The notes under the pieces are model-generated. The model did not search any database, was not told the DNA's origin, and saw nothing but the letters and a program-made list of their open reading frames with translations. Shown here piece by piece: positions 25,043 to 36,332 of a stretch of 64,000 nt of DNA. How positions within the stretch are numbered: position 1 is the stretch's first letter; every line of letters starts with the position of its first letter. The position numbers and the translations under genes are program-made. The DNA is taken from assembly GCA_023053685.1 (NCBI GenBank), contig JALIGW010000003.1:43160496-43224495 (forward strand), given 5' to 3'. Source of the DNA: Diadophis punctatus similis. Its lineage: Eukaryota > Chordata > Lepidosauria > Squamata > Dipsadidae.

Positions 25043-25350
25043 CAGGGGTGGGTTCTGACTTACCTCGCTGCCGGTTAGTTTCCTCACGCACCGCGTGGGC
25101 ATGCATGCACTTCATGCGTGCGCGCACATGCACAGTCCTAAAAACCCAGTTTCTCCGCAAGCGCAGAAGCAAAAACCAGCTTCTGCACGTGCACAGAAGC
25201 GAAAAATAAGATGGCAGCACCTATGGCGCCACCGAGACAGCTGGTTTGGGGGCATGTCCAGCATGCCATCGCTGCCGGTTCGGCGAGTGGGGGGAAATTC
25301 CCACTACCGGTTCTATAGAACCGGTCCGAACCGGCAGGAACCCACCTCTG
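25043..25350 (+). mobile_element. hAT MITE, GGTGGGTTC-ended family
   Basis: Ends CAGGGGTGGGTTCTGACTTA and inverse of GGTTCCTGCC; perfect 8-bp duplication ATCTGAAG at 25035-25042 and 25351-25358. Internal CGCAAGCGCAGAAGCAAAAA and GAACCGGTCCGAACCGG motifs as in other copies. Confidence 0.93.
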
Positions 25351-25392
25351 ATCTGAAGGGACAAAGGTTGCTTTGGGACATGCCTTATACCA

Positions 25393-25606
25393 AAGGCTCT
25401 TTTTCCTGGGATTGGACTGTAGTTGTGGGAGGCTATTGTGCAATCCTGAAAACAGACACAGCTGCTTTAAGAAGCGGCAGACAACTGTTACAGGAATATC
25501 TCCACATGTTCCAAAGCATCTTTTCCTATTGAAATTTGAAGCAGTGCAGAGCCCTAATGCTGTGAGCTGGAGATACCTTCAGTCCTTTCAGGTTAAAAAG
25601 CTAATA
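25393..25606. repeat. Unclassified dispersed repeat, copy A
   Basis: Shares with 35525-35706 the segments GGCAATCCTGAAAACAGACA-like, ATGTTCCAAAGCATC, GAAGSAGTRCAKA, CCTAATGYTRTGAGCT and CTTTYAGRTWAAAAAG. No coding frame or terminal repeat seen. The copy ends exactly where the TA-MITE starts. Confidence 0.7.
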
Positions 25607-25992
25607 CAGGTAGTCCTCAACTTAGCACCAACTGAGCCCAAAATGTATGTTGTTAAGTGAGAAAATTGTTAAGTGAGTTTTGCTCCATTTTACGACTTTT
25701 CTTGCCACATTTGTTAAGTGAATCACTGCAGTTGTTTAATTAGTAACATGGTTGTTAAGTGAATCTGGTTTCTCCATTGACTTTGATTGTCAGAAGGTCG
25801 CACAAAGGGATCACATGACCCTGGGACACTGCAACCATCATAAATGTGAATCAGTTGTCAAGTAAATCTCATGATCCTGGGGATGCTGCAATGGTTGTAA
25901 GTGTGAAAAATGATCATAAGTTACTTTTTTCAATGTGTTGTAACTTTGAACGGTCACTAAGCGAACTGTTGTGAACTGTTGACAACTATCTG
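25607..25992. mobile_element. TA-flanked MITE, copy 3 (uninterrupted)
   Basis: CAGGTAGTCCTCAACTTAGC at the left and GTTGACAACTATCTG at the right, an imperfect inverted repeat, with TA on both sides (25605-25606 and 25993-25994). Best reference for the family because nothing is nested in it. Confidence 0.82.
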
Positions 25993-26060
25993 TACCTTCT
26001 ATACAAAAGTAATCACATGACTAAAGGGAGGAATAAAGGCATACAAAAGTGATCTTTTTC

Positions 26061-26262
26061 ATCAGTTGGTGCCTTTGAGTCAGTCCCTGCTGTTTTCTTG
26101 GCAACATTTCAGAAGTGGTTAGCCATTGTCTGCTTCCTAGGGCTGAGAAAGAGTGACTGCCCCAATGTCACCCAGCTGGCTTTGCGCCTAAGGTGGGTCT
26201 AGAACTCACAACTTCCAGGTTTCTAGCCTGAGAACATAAATTACACCACAACTAGCTCTCAT
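26061..26262 (-). mobile_element. MIR-like tRNA SINE, antisense
   Basis: Plus strand reads CAGTTGGTGCCTTTGAGTCA..ATGTCACCCAGCTGGCTTTG..CTAGAACTCACAACTTCCAG..TTCTAGCCTGAGAACATAAATTACACCAC..GCTCTC. On minus the head GTGGTGTAATTTATG and GTTGTGAGTTCTAGACC are the A- and B-box-like parts. Confidence 0.7.
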
Positions 26263-26637
26263 ATACAAGAATGATAGTCACATTAGAATACTACCAACAC
26301 AACAGCTTGTTTAAAAGGGTATTTCTGAAACCAACTGAAGGGGCAAAGAAGAAGGGAAATATTTGCACGAATGGGTTGTTTTGGTTGTCAGGCCAAGCAA
26401 AAGCAAAAACAAGCCATCTCTCCCCAAAAGATCTTCAAACTGTACCTACGGATCAGTTGGTTTTACATTCTCTGACGCCCCCCCCCCCCCCTTTTAAGGT
26501 TATTTTCATATGTGATTGGAAAAGAACACCAACATAATAATTGTTTGTAATTTTAAGTACTATTTTCTTAATACAAATATTCTGTACATTTTCCTCACCT
26601 ACCGTCATAAATAACTGCAATTTGGTTTCTCCTTTTC

Positions 26638-26641
<4 letters not shown>

Positions 26642-26713
<72 letters not shown>
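26642..26713. repeat. (TG)n microsatellite
   Basis: About 36 TG units. Confidence 0.95.
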
Positions 26714-26715
<2 letters not shown>

Positions 26716-26939
26716 AACTAGACAGACAGATAAACAAACAGACAGATGAAGGAATAATGAGGCATATCAAAAAATTCTGAAGTATGTGAATTCTAAGGAT
26801 AATGGCTTTCTAATTTGCATACTGATTTGAGTAATATGAATTTGGTTATTTCTTCTTATACCAAAGAATCCTGTCTACCACACCATGCCATTTCAAAAGC
26901 AATAGAGAAGGAATTCTTGGAGTTCAAATATACATGGGA

Positions 26940-27060
26940 AAAATTATTTATTTATTGCATTATTATCCTGCCAAATTTGCTAAGGACTCCCAACAGTTTA
27001 TAATTACAGCTATAACATCCATGGTACATAATTAAAATAGCCATGATGGAAAATCCCAAT
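26940..27060. repeat. Third copy of the 14880-type repeat
   Basis: CCAAATTTGCTAAGGACTCC, CAACAGTTTATAATTACAGC and CATCCATGGTACATAATTAA align with the units at 14880-15165. Confidence 0.55.
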
Positions 27061-27229
27061 AGTTTGTTGGAATTATGATAATCCAATCCAAAAACAAGAG
27101 TTTACATAAGAGGAATAATAGCAAAGACAGCAAAGTTTAGTTACTGAATGTCCTCAGAAGAGTTATATTGTTATAATCTGGAAAAGTATTAAAAAGGGGG
27201 CCAACATTATTTTTAAGGTATTCCCTGAC

Positions 27230-27425
27230 CAATGTTCCCTGTAAAATTAGAAAACGGTGCGCAGCAGTTAAAAACTGCCGCACGGCATTTTCTTTTCATG
27301 TGCACGTCTGCGCAGGCGCGCAGCCTCTGCAATTAAAAAATGCCGGGTGGAAGTTAGAAACTTCCGCGTGCTGTTCTCTCATTAGGGGTGCGGCCGCTTG
27401 GCCACGCACCTTAGAGGGAACAGTG
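27230..27425. mobile_element. hAT MITE (196 bp), CAATGTTCCCT-ended
   Basis: Ends CAATGTTCCCTGTAAAATT and inverse of TTAGAGGGAACAGTG; perfect 8-bp duplication TCCCTGAC at 27222-27229 and 27426-27433. GC-rich interior with GTGCGCAGCAGTTAAAAACT and GTGCACGTCTGCGCAGGCGC. The only copy in the window. Confidence 0.9.
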
Positions 27426-27680
27426 TCCCTGACTCAAAGCTATTTCATAGCATCTTAATAAATGGCAGGTATCAGATATTATGGGTTGTTTTTCTTCTTT
27501 CCTGTCCCAACCTGAATGATAATCATTGAGTCAGGAGCAGAAAATCTTCAGGAAGAACCAGAATTGGTGGAACATTTGGCATTTTATGGCCATCTCATTG
27601 TATTCAGGATGAGTAAAAGCTGAGAAGAATTCCATTGCACCAAGGACATCTAAGGTCCTACAAGGACAACTCAGCTCTTT

Positions 27681-27785
<105 letters not shown>

Positions 27786-27859
27786 AGGCAATCCACGTGA
27801 CTCAGTATCCCCTATCTTTCTTTGACAGGGGAACAGCTGGTGGAGAAGGAGGAAAGTCA

Positions 27860-28590
27860 CAGAGAAAGTAATAATGTTTAATTATCTACAGTTGGCACCC
27901 ATAAACTCTGACCCTACATACCAATGTTTTGTTTATTGGACCTTTATTTATTTTTCTTGGCAAGGATTAGAAATACATTTCAAAGTAGTTATAAGTTTGA
28001 ATATCTTGGCATCTTGTTGTAGTTTTTGATTACACTAAAGGAAAGCACAGATTTGAATATCACAAGGTAAAGGTAGTTTCACAGCAGCACCTCAAATAAA
28101 ATTCTAATCAGTTGCATTCTTTCTTATACTGCATTGTACATTCTTATAAATTATATTCTTGTTTGGTATTTTGTTTCACAGAGAGACAAGTAACGGTAGA
28201 TTCTTTCCAACTTCAAATAAAGTATCCTGAGTTTATCTTTCATTTTGAAATGTACAAAGAAGACACAAAGTCATTTTAGAATACTCAATGTGAATTAGGT
28301 GTGTCTGATGAAATGTCAAAAAAGTGAAGCTGGTGGGTTGTAACCATGCAATAGAACCCTTTTTACACACATTGTATGTGTGATGCATACAAAATGGGTG
28401 GTGGGGAGCTTTAATCATATGATTGTGGCCACATTTTTATTTTTTCAACCCCGAGCCCCCACTCTCACAGATGTCCCTCCTTTGAATAGTTCTAGGAAGC
28501 AAAGTTCCACTATTTCATTCAGAATTTATAGATTTCATTCTTTTACAAAATCTCAACTTTTAAATATTTGAGGTAGCATTTTAGGATGCA
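27860..28590. other. Unassigned DNA
   Basis: Nothing recognised. Confidence 0.45.
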
Positions 28591-28595
28591 TGGTT

Positions 28596-28963
28596 GGAGG
28601 AATTCCTGGTGGTGCAGGCGGTTAAAATGCAGTACCGTGGGCTAATTCTGCCCACAGTCTCGAGTTCGATCCTGATGGGCTTGAAGGCTGAGTCAATGGG
28701 AAGGTTGACTCAGCCTTCCATCCTTCCAAGGTCAGTAAAATGAGGAGCCACATTGTTGGGGGCAATATGTGCATACCGTCCCTGTCCTAATGTCCCCTTT
28801 TAGTCGTATCCATTTCATGTATTAATAACCATATTTATACCTATATCTGTTATATAATACATGCTTGACAAAATAAATAAATAAATAAATCTTAGAGAGT
28901 GTTATAAAGCACTGTGGGCCAGTATATACAGTAATAGTAAGTGCTATTGCTATTCCTATTGCT
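28596..28963 (+). mobile_element. tRNA-derived SINE (GCTATT-tailed), sense, split by a LINE tail
   Basis: Head CCTGGTGGTGCAGGCGGTTA and GAGTTCGATCCTG, body GGGGGCAATATG at 28758. The expected continuation CTTAGAGAG resumes only at 28891, followed by the 3' end AAGTGCTATTGCTATTCC. The insert at 28769-28890 is the 3' end of the AAAT-tailed LINE (GCATACCGTCCCTGTCC..ATGCTTGACAAAATAAATAA). Confidence 0.82.
28769..28890 (+). mobile_element. AAAT-tailed LINE 3' end inside a SINE
   Basis: Matches the region downstream of the ORF2 stop in the LINE at 40715-41468 (CCNTCCCTGTCC..ATTTATACCT..TTGACAAA.TAAATAAA). A few SINE bases at the junction are lost and no clear target duplication is visible. Confidence 0.75.
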
Positions 28964-29067
28964 AATTCAAGTATTATGGATACTTGGATTTTTGTTTTGT
29001 TTTGTTTTATTGATCTCAGCTTGTGGTACAAAATATTTACATGTCAAAGTAAAGAACCCAATAAAAT

Positions 29068-31284
29068 ATTTCCCCCCCAATACATTTTATTTGTTTTGTT
29101 CTTTCAATGTCTCATGTCATGAGCATTTGCTTTCTGAGTTTCATACATCCATACAATATTCTTAAAAATATTTCTTGTTTTTTTAACAAAATTACAATCC
29201 ATTATCATTTTATTTTCAATACATCTCTCACATTTCTTTTCCTCTTAATATCTGTCTTTAGTCTTTTTCCCCTCATGTTTTTTCTCCCTATTTTAATTCC
29301 AACAAACAAAGATGTGGTCATTTCCCAACTTATATATTCCTAATAATAATATCTTTTACTTCACTTAGTTCCTAAACATTAATGAAAAAGCAACGTATAA
29401 TTTCATTATCCTCTTTTCCACATCATTATTTTCCCCTTACAAAATATATTTCAAAATTACTTATTTCAATCTTTATATTTTCTTCTATTTTTCATCTTCA
29501 TCTTTTCTATTTTATAACTTCATTTCATGTTACTCATACATATATTTTATCCTTTTTACTAAACAATTTATTCATAATTATATAATACTAGTAAATTGAT
29601 TAAACATACACATTAACACTAATTATTATCTCTTATATCCCAACACATATAATTCATTTCTACATATTTCTTATTTAAAAATTACATATTTTCAATCTTC
29701 ATCTTTTCAAATATCAAACTTATTCAAAGATACATTGCATATTTCAATCTTTATATTTTTCTATTTTTCAATCTTCATCTTTTCTTATATTATTTTATAA
29801 CTTCATTTCTACATGTTATTCATAATTATATTTTATCCTTGTCTCAATAAACAATTTTATCATACTTATGTAATACTAAATTAATCAAACATCATCTATC
29901 ATCAAACTTATATTCAAAAATATTACTTTTCTTCCCCCCCCCCCATACAAAACGTATTTAAAAGTTACATATTTTCAATCTTCATCTTTTTTATTATCAG
30001 GCTTATATTCAAAAATATTACTACTAATTTATACCTTTTTATTTTTCCTTTATCCCTTCTCTTTTACCCTGCTCCAAGGTTCTAATCCTCTTTTCTTTTT
30101 TGTTTGCCTCCCCCATATTTCTTTTAGCTCTCTCTTTTCTATCTTTAACTCCTTTTTTTTTTACTATGATCTCTATCTTTCTCTCTTCTCTTTCTCCCTT
30201 TTTGTTGTCTAATATTGCTTCCATTTTTTCTAGTTTTTTCTTTCTTTCCCCTTCTAATTTTCATTTCCTTCCTTATCTTTCCCATACCAGAAATCTTCCC
30301 CTTCTGCTTTGCTGCCTTTTTCACCCTCTGTATTTCAATCATCTCTTTGCTGTATTTTCTTTCTTGTTGCTTTTTTCTTGGTTCTTCTGTTTCCTTCACT
30401 TTTCCAAAGTTCTGCATCTTTTCCTCTGAACTGCATTTGTTATTTTTTGCATTATATTTTCCAGTTTCAGTTCTATATGATCCATGACTTGAAATATTTC
30501 TTTCGTTCCCATGCACTGCTTTTTTACAAAAGTTTTAGTGTCCTGGGGTATGCTTTCCACATCTTTATTTCCACATGGTATCATTTTTGCCACAAAGTTT
30601 AATCCACATTATTTATCCAACAAAAAAAAAAAAGCCAAGAGTCACACCTCTCTTTTTTCCCCAAAATGGTGCTCCTGCTTCAAATCAGAAACTCCTCTTC
30701 TTTGTTATTGCTCTCAATTCGTTGTTTTACATTTATAAATTTAATATGATAGTCAATTTATATTAAATCAAAAACAGCTCCAGTTCAAATATCAGCATTT
30801 TCTCTCTCTTTAAGATAGGGTATTCAAAGCCACATCTTCTTTAAATCTTCCAAAAAAAATCCTTTTCAAACTTTTTTTTCTCCACAGTTTTAACATGCTT
30901 GACCTGCCGTTAATCGTTAGCTTCCTTATTTCTCCCACTCGTTTTTTTTTCTTGGGGATTGTTTTAAAAAACAAACAGTTTTTTTTGTCCCAGATCACAA
31001 ATCACTCACTTTTCCTCCTGCTCAATCTTGTTGATTCTGGTCCTCCTTCGGCTTCATGGCAGCCATGTTTGCTGCCGCAGCTTCTCACCGTCGGCTAGGG
31101 GCTTGCCAGCTCAGGGAGGGGAGAGACAGCTCCCCTCTACCCTTTTGGCAGTCCCCCTTTGCTTCGCCCCCTCTATGGGGGGGCTTAGGTCTGAATTTGG
31201 ACCCTCAGGCATGAAGTGTTCGGAGCCGGCCACGGAGGTCGTGGTCCCAGCTTCCGGTCTCGCAGAAGGAGGAACCGGAAGTCA
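29068..31284 (-). mobile_element. L1-like element with 5' UTR and decayed ORF1, antisense
   Basis: Flanked by a 13-bp direct repeat AACCCAATAAAAT at 29055-29067 and 31285-31297. On the minus strand the start is GC-rich with CTTCCGGTTCCTCC and CCTCCGTGGCCGGCTCCG (31020-31284), like an L1 promoter. It then has a K/E/R-rich region (30600-30030) with MGTKEIFQVMDHIELKLEN and long charged helices, as in ORF1 coiled coils, broken by frameshifts. The last kilobase is A-rich with internal repeats of AAAAGATGAAGATTGAAAAT-like units. No RT sequence is present. The L1 assignment is inferred from architecture. Confidence 0.6.
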
Positions 31285-31297
31285 AACCCAATAAAAT

Positions 31298-32160
31298 CTG
31301 ATCTGATTTGAATGTCTACTCGGTTTTATTGCTGTAAAAGTATTTTCCCCATCATATTTTTCCTTTTTTTTTCTTGCAGGCCTAAAAAAATAAAATAAAG
31401 ATTTCATCCACACACAAAACTTGAACATATTTTTTCTTGATAGCAGGAAAGTTTTGTCACGAATGTTTAGTATGCCCATCGATCTAGAAAGCATTTGACC
31501 AAGCAAACTGAAGTCTGGGAGAGTAAAGAAACTACGTTGCTCTTTGCTTCCCCAAGGCACAGCTGTAATTCACATTTTTCCCCCATCCACTCCCGCTTGG
31601 GATGCTTACTTCTATTGCTCTGCTCCAGAGCCACAGTTATTAAGTGCTGTCCCCCTTTAGCTCGGCTATAAAGAGAAATAAGCAGCAGTGCTCCCTTGGA
31701 CACTTTGCAATGGCAGAGTCCAGCTTGTAGTAGCCTCTAGGGTTTTATAGCCACTTCCAGCCCCTATATCACTCTGACACTTACATAATTACATATCAGA
31801 GAAAAGAGGATGAAGCATCCGGCACCTTCTAAACATGTCAACATGATTTGAAAGGTTCAGACACAGCTGGACTTTTTAAGTTGTTTGCTTTCAGGCTCCA
31901 GTGAAGAAGCATTTGCAGGATCAATACCTGCAAGGCCTTAAGAAAAGTGCAGAACATAAAAGGAGCATCAGGCATGATGTGTCCAGAAAATGCTTGCACT
32001 TTGCTTGGGATTAGCAGCTGTCTTTTCTCTGCCCATTGTTACACAAGCAGCAGATGTCACACTGAGGTTTTCCGCTTCAGGCTTGGAAAGAAGGGGGCAA
32101 ACAGTGTCACAGACAAATGCAAGAGGCAACAAGTCCACAAAACTTGGCTGACTATTAGTT
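31298..32160. other. Unassigned DNA of balanced composition
   Basis: No repeat family recognised. Less AT-rich than its surroundings with no simple repeats; a possible single-copy or conserved noncoding stretch (31450-32150), unproven. Confidence 0.4.
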
Positions 32161-32164
32161 GATT

Positions 32165-32318
32165 AATCATCATGGCGGCTGTTTATACTTATTTATGTTG
32201 TGGATGTTTTTACTGTTTTAATGTCTTTTAAATTGTTTTAATTATTTTAGAATTATAAGCCTTTTAGAGTCACTTGGTTGAATTGGGCGGCTACAGAAAT
32301 TGAATAAATAAATAAACA
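32165..32318 (+). mobile_element. LINE 3' UTR/tail fragment
   Basis: TTTTACTGTTTTAATGTC..GAGTCACTTGGTTGAATTGG..GGCGGCTACAGAAATTGAATAAATAAATAAA, a squamate-style LINE tail resembling that at 61680-61812. Confidence 0.6.
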
Positions 32319-32972
32319 GAAGTGAGACAGGAGATGGAAAAAAAGTAATTGTATTCTAACCTGCCTTTCTAAATGCCCAGTTGTAACAAAGCTGTTTGAA
32401 TTCCAGCCAAAGTGAAATTAGATCATTATTCCCGTGAATTCCTTTGCCTGGTCCTTATTTGCATTAATATATGAACTTTTTCATTTTCATTTGTATGTGA
32501 TACTGCATTTAGAATATATATAGAAGAAATAACATTTTAAATATTTAATTCGGTAATTTTATCAACAGATAAGCATAGTTATATAATTTTTTTTAAAAGA
32601 AATGTATAACTTTTCTTTGCATAATTCACAAGTTAGTTTTGAATGTACCAGACTTTCCTCTTGATACACCACTATAAATAAAAGTTGTTAAAATTTATTT
32701 TGTGAGGACTATTTTGTGTGGATTTTCATGAGGTCCATTTCTAGTCTGGAAGAAGCCAATTAGGAAATCTATAAACTAACTTTATAGTTCACAACTTAGA
32801 AGGGGGCATAGGTTATCCTAAAACTTTTTTAGTTTTCCTTACTATGCTATCTACAGGAATGATTCCCAGATAAACTGGTACAAAATTCTACCACAAAACA
32901 CAGTGGTTGCACCATATTGTGGGAACAGCAGATTAATAAGATTCACTCCAATAGATATACTTTACTGTCATG
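32319..32972. other. Unassigned AT-rich DNA
   Basis: Nothing recognised. Confidence 0.45.
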
Positions 32973-33432
32973 CAGGTAGTTCTTGATTAGTGACTGCCTC
33001 ATTTAGTATCCATTTGCATTTCCAATAGTGATTAATAGAAACTTTATGACCAATCCTCACACTATCTTCACAGGTCGATAAAGCAATAACACTATACCAA
33101 TAGCACTTAGACTTATATACCACTTCATAGTGCTTTACAGCCTCTGAGCGGTTTACAGAGTTCAGCATATTGCCCCCAACAATCTGGGTCCTCATTTTAC
33201 TGACCTCAGAAGGATGGAAGGCTGAGTCAACCTTGAGCCGGTGAGATTTGAACAGCTGAACTGCTGAACTGCAGTGCTGCTTTTAACCACTGCGCCACCT
33301 CGGCTCAGCAAAGGAAATCTGAAGTAAAATCATATTTCAGCTTCAGTTTCAGGTTTAGTTTCACTTAGTGGCTGCTTTGCTTAACAACCAAATTGCTGGT
33401 CCCAATTGTGGTCACTAAATGAGGACTACCTG
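32973..33432. mobile_element. TA-flanked MITE, copy 4, split by a SINE
   Basis: CAGGTAGTTCTTGATTAGTG at the left and TGAGGACTACCTG at the right, followed by TA. Contains GGTCACTAAATGAGG. The SINE at 33092-33307 lies inside. Confidence 0.75.
33092..33307 (-). mobile_element. tRNA-derived SINE (GCTATT-tailed), antisense
   Basis: Plus strand CCAATAGCACTTAGACTTAT..ATTGCCCCCAACAATCTGGG..GTGAGATTTGAACAGC..CTGCGCCACCTCGGCTC. Slightly shortened 3' end and head-proximal part. Confidence 0.9.
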
Positions 33433-33829
33433 TACTCAGGAGCTCCACAAGACATATAAGGGGTGAAGCAAGAGCAATCAGATCTTGGCCACAAAAATCC
33501 TCACAATCACCAAAGGGGAACAAAGAGACATAGAAACATCTTTGCCATCAAAGTTCTGCAGCCCAGAATAGACCTAATAAAGTGGGCAACAGGTTCTCCA
33601 CTATAACTCCAAGCCAGTTAATAGCTACAAGCTAATTAATGATATGTAGAGCCTCAGGTATTTCAGGAGAGATTCCATGATGGACAAGTCTTTTGTTGTC
33701 GCTTTGTTCCAGCATCTCCTCCTACATGATCTGAAGAGACCAAACCCTATCTATCCAAAAGAGCCATTCTGAGTAGGATTTGATGATGGTCTAGTATTAT
33801 TGAGAGAGAAAATCTTTTATTGCTTACAC
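33433..33829. other. Unassigned DNA
   Basis: Nothing recognised. Confidence 0.45.
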
Positions 33830-33837
33830 ATTTGGGG

Positions 33838-34270
33838 CAGGGGCAGGTTGCTCGCTTACTGATGCCGGTGCATGTGCATCTCCATGTTTAGGGTGCGTGT
33901 GCGCTCACTATGTGCACATGCCCATTGCACAATTTTGCTTCTGCGCATGCGCGGAAGCAAAATCGCGCCGAAATCTCACGAGGGGACGCGCGTGTGTGTG
34001 AGATTTCGGCACGATTTTGCTTCCACACATGCGCAGAAGCAAAATCTCACCAAAATCTCATGCGCGGACGCGTCCCCTCACGAGATTTTAGCGCAATTTT
34101 GCTTCCGTGCATGCACAGAAACAAAATCACCCAAAAATTCTCAGAAAAAGATGGCGATGCGCGTGACGGACCGGCGGAGGGGGCTCCGGAGCAGTCACGC
34201 GTAAATTGTGCAATCGGCTGCTCCCTACTGGAGCTACGCATCGGACAGCTCCGGCAAGAACCCACCTCTG
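33838..34270 (+). mobile_element. hAT MITE, GGTGGGTTC-ended family, longest copy
   Basis: Left end CAGGGGCAGGTTGCTCGCTT, right end inverse of CAGAGGTGGGTTCTTGCC; perfect 8-bp duplication ATTTGGGG at 33830-33837 and 34271-34278. The interior repeats a module AGAAGCAAAATC..ACCGAAATCTCACGAGGGGA in direct and inverted orientation, so it is internally expanded (433 bp). CpG-rich; open frames through it are artefacts. Confidence 0.92.
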
Positions 34271-34278
34271 ATTTGGGG

Positions 34279-35520
34279 AGAGGATAAGTTACTACTTTGC
34301 TATAAATAATACTAAACTATAAAGTGATAGCTTTGGAATAAGTTTGATGTATAAATCCATCCACGTCTTCATAAATCATTGAACATCAGATACAACTAAA
34401 AGCAAGCAATTGTATTGTTTTAGTTTTATGCATGAAACAGGCTATAGTTGTGAACAGAAGTTGCATTTGAGATAAAATTTCATTCTGAGCAGGTGAATTT
34501 ACAATTTTGCGTCTGTAGTTGGTTGTGCAGCATTATGGACATGTTGGTGATCTGGGTAATTAAAGATTACTAGATATTTTTGAATATTTCTGCTTTTTAA
34601 TATCAGGGGGTCCACATCCTCTCATTTATTTCTTTACAATATTTATAAATGACTCAGGTTTTCTATGCCTCAAAGAAGCTAGCAATTAAATATCAAGTAT
34701 CAAAACTGAAGTGCTTTGAAACTATGAATTAGAGGCTTACAAGGACATTGTAAGAAGTACAAAAATAAATAAATAAATAAAGAGAAAAATTGATTTTACT
34801 CTAATGACAGAGTAAGGAACAGGTACTTTCCAGGAATAGGAACAAGAAGAAAAGGTGGCTTCCAGGGATATTTATCCATTTATTATTTGTGTTCTTCTAT
34901 CTAGCTCTTTATGATTTCACAGCTTATTATTTGTAACTTATTTGAAACTTCTCTATTTGCATTTTGCAATTCATGAGTTTGAAATGTGCTGCTCGGTATT
35001 AAATGAGGAACACTTAATTTCTTTGTGTGAACTCCTGATCACTTCAGAATATTGTTAAAAATGCAGCAGCTTTGGTTTCAGTTAAAATTATCAAAATGAT
35101 TCCCATAAAAGTCAAAAGCTCCCCAAAAGTGTGATATTTAAAATCTCAGTTGGAGGAAGGATGATAATGGTGGTAATTGGATTCCTCATTACTGTCTTAT
35201 AAATTAGAAAAAAGCATTATAAGTTACAGATATAGTGTGAGGAAAAATTTCAAAAATAATTTTGCAATATTTGAGGCTGTCAGTATGCTATAAGTAGGAA
35301 ATTGCATGAAGGCAGAATCTTGTTAAGTAGGCCATTTTGGCACTAGAGAAAATGTCTGGAATTCAAATCTTATCACACCTTTAATCAGACATTATTTTTA
35401 AAATTAATTAATTTCCTCCATACTTATTTTAGTTAGAACTTGTTTTAAAATGATGTCATCTTTTTTGAAGTGAAAAAGGTGCTTTGGAGTGAAAAGGGTG
35501 CCTTGAAATATGGTTTAAAG
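34279..35520. other. Unassigned AT-rich DNA
   Basis: Nothing recognised except a short AAAT run at 34764-34783. Confidence 0.45.
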
Positions 35521-35524
35521 TAAA

Positions 35525-35706
35525 TTCTCTTTTGCCTGGTATTGTGCTGTAGCTGTGTGGAGCTGCTGGGCAATCCTGAAAACAGACACAACTGCTACAT
35601 TAGCATTTCTTTATGTTCCAAAGCATCCTTTTCACTTCAGATCTGAAGGAGTACATAACCTTAATGTTATGAGCTCAAGCCCTTTTAGATAAAAAAGAAA
35701 ACCTCT
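35525..35706. repeat. Unclassified dispersed repeat, copy B
   Basis: Partner of 25393-25606 in the same orientation (see there). Also ends directly at a transposon end, here TACCGTATGTGCC. Confidence 0.7.
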
Positions 35707-35708
35707 AA

Positions 35709-35818
35709 TACCGTATGTGCCAGCGTATAGGACGACTGGGCGTATAAGACGACCCCCAACTTTTCCAATTAAAATATAGAGTTTGGGATATACTCGCCGT
35801 ATAAGACTACCCCTCCTA
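35709..35818 (+). mobile_element. End of a TACCGTA-type DNA transposon
   Basis: ACCGTATGTGCCAGCGTATA, then repeated GGACGACTGGGCGTATAAGA motifs and CGCCGTATAAGAC. Related in style to the ends of the foldback element at 45575. No matching right end found. Confidence 0.6.
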
Positions 35819-35857
35819 CCATCTTTCTTTTTCTTTCTGTCTTTCTTCCTTCCTAAC

Positions 35858-35929
<72 letters not shown>

Positions 35930-35993
35930 CTTTCTTTCTTTCTTTCTTTCTTTTTCTTTCTTTTTTTCTGTCTGTCTTCCTTCCTTCCTAACT

Positions 35994-36082
<89 letters not shown>

Positions 36083-36139
36083 TTTCCTTCCTTCCTAACA
36101 TCTCTTTTTCTTTCTTTCTGTCTTCCTTCCTTTCTAACT

Positions 36140-36210
<71 letters not shown>

Positions 36211-36332
36211 GTCTTCTTTCTTCTCCTTCCTTCCTTCCTTCCTTCCTTCCTTCCTTCCTTCCTTCCTTCCTTCCTTCCTTCCTTCCTTCCTTCCTTCCTT
36301 CCTTCCTTCCTTCCTTCCTTCTGTCTTTCTCC
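35819..36332. repeat. (TTTC)n/(TTCC)n polypyrimidine tract, about 510 bp
   Basis: Tetranucleotide array with TTTC blocks broken three times by CTTCCTTCCTAACWTCT and ending in pure TTCC. The strand bias is total: almost no purines on plus. The 310-codon frame 35783-36715 is produced by this tract and is not a gene. Confidence 0.95.

Noticed and set aside
30039..30602. Lys/Glu-rich minus-strand frames considered as a host coiled-coil gene
   Set aside because: They sit inside a 2.2-kb unit framed by a 13-bp duplication and follow an L1-like GC-rich 5' region; a decayed L1 ORF1 is the simpler reading.
33872..34287. CpG-rich frames of 110-125 codons and a possible CpG-island promoter
   Set aside because: The interval is a hAT MITE with a perfect 8-bp duplication; CpG-richness is a family property.
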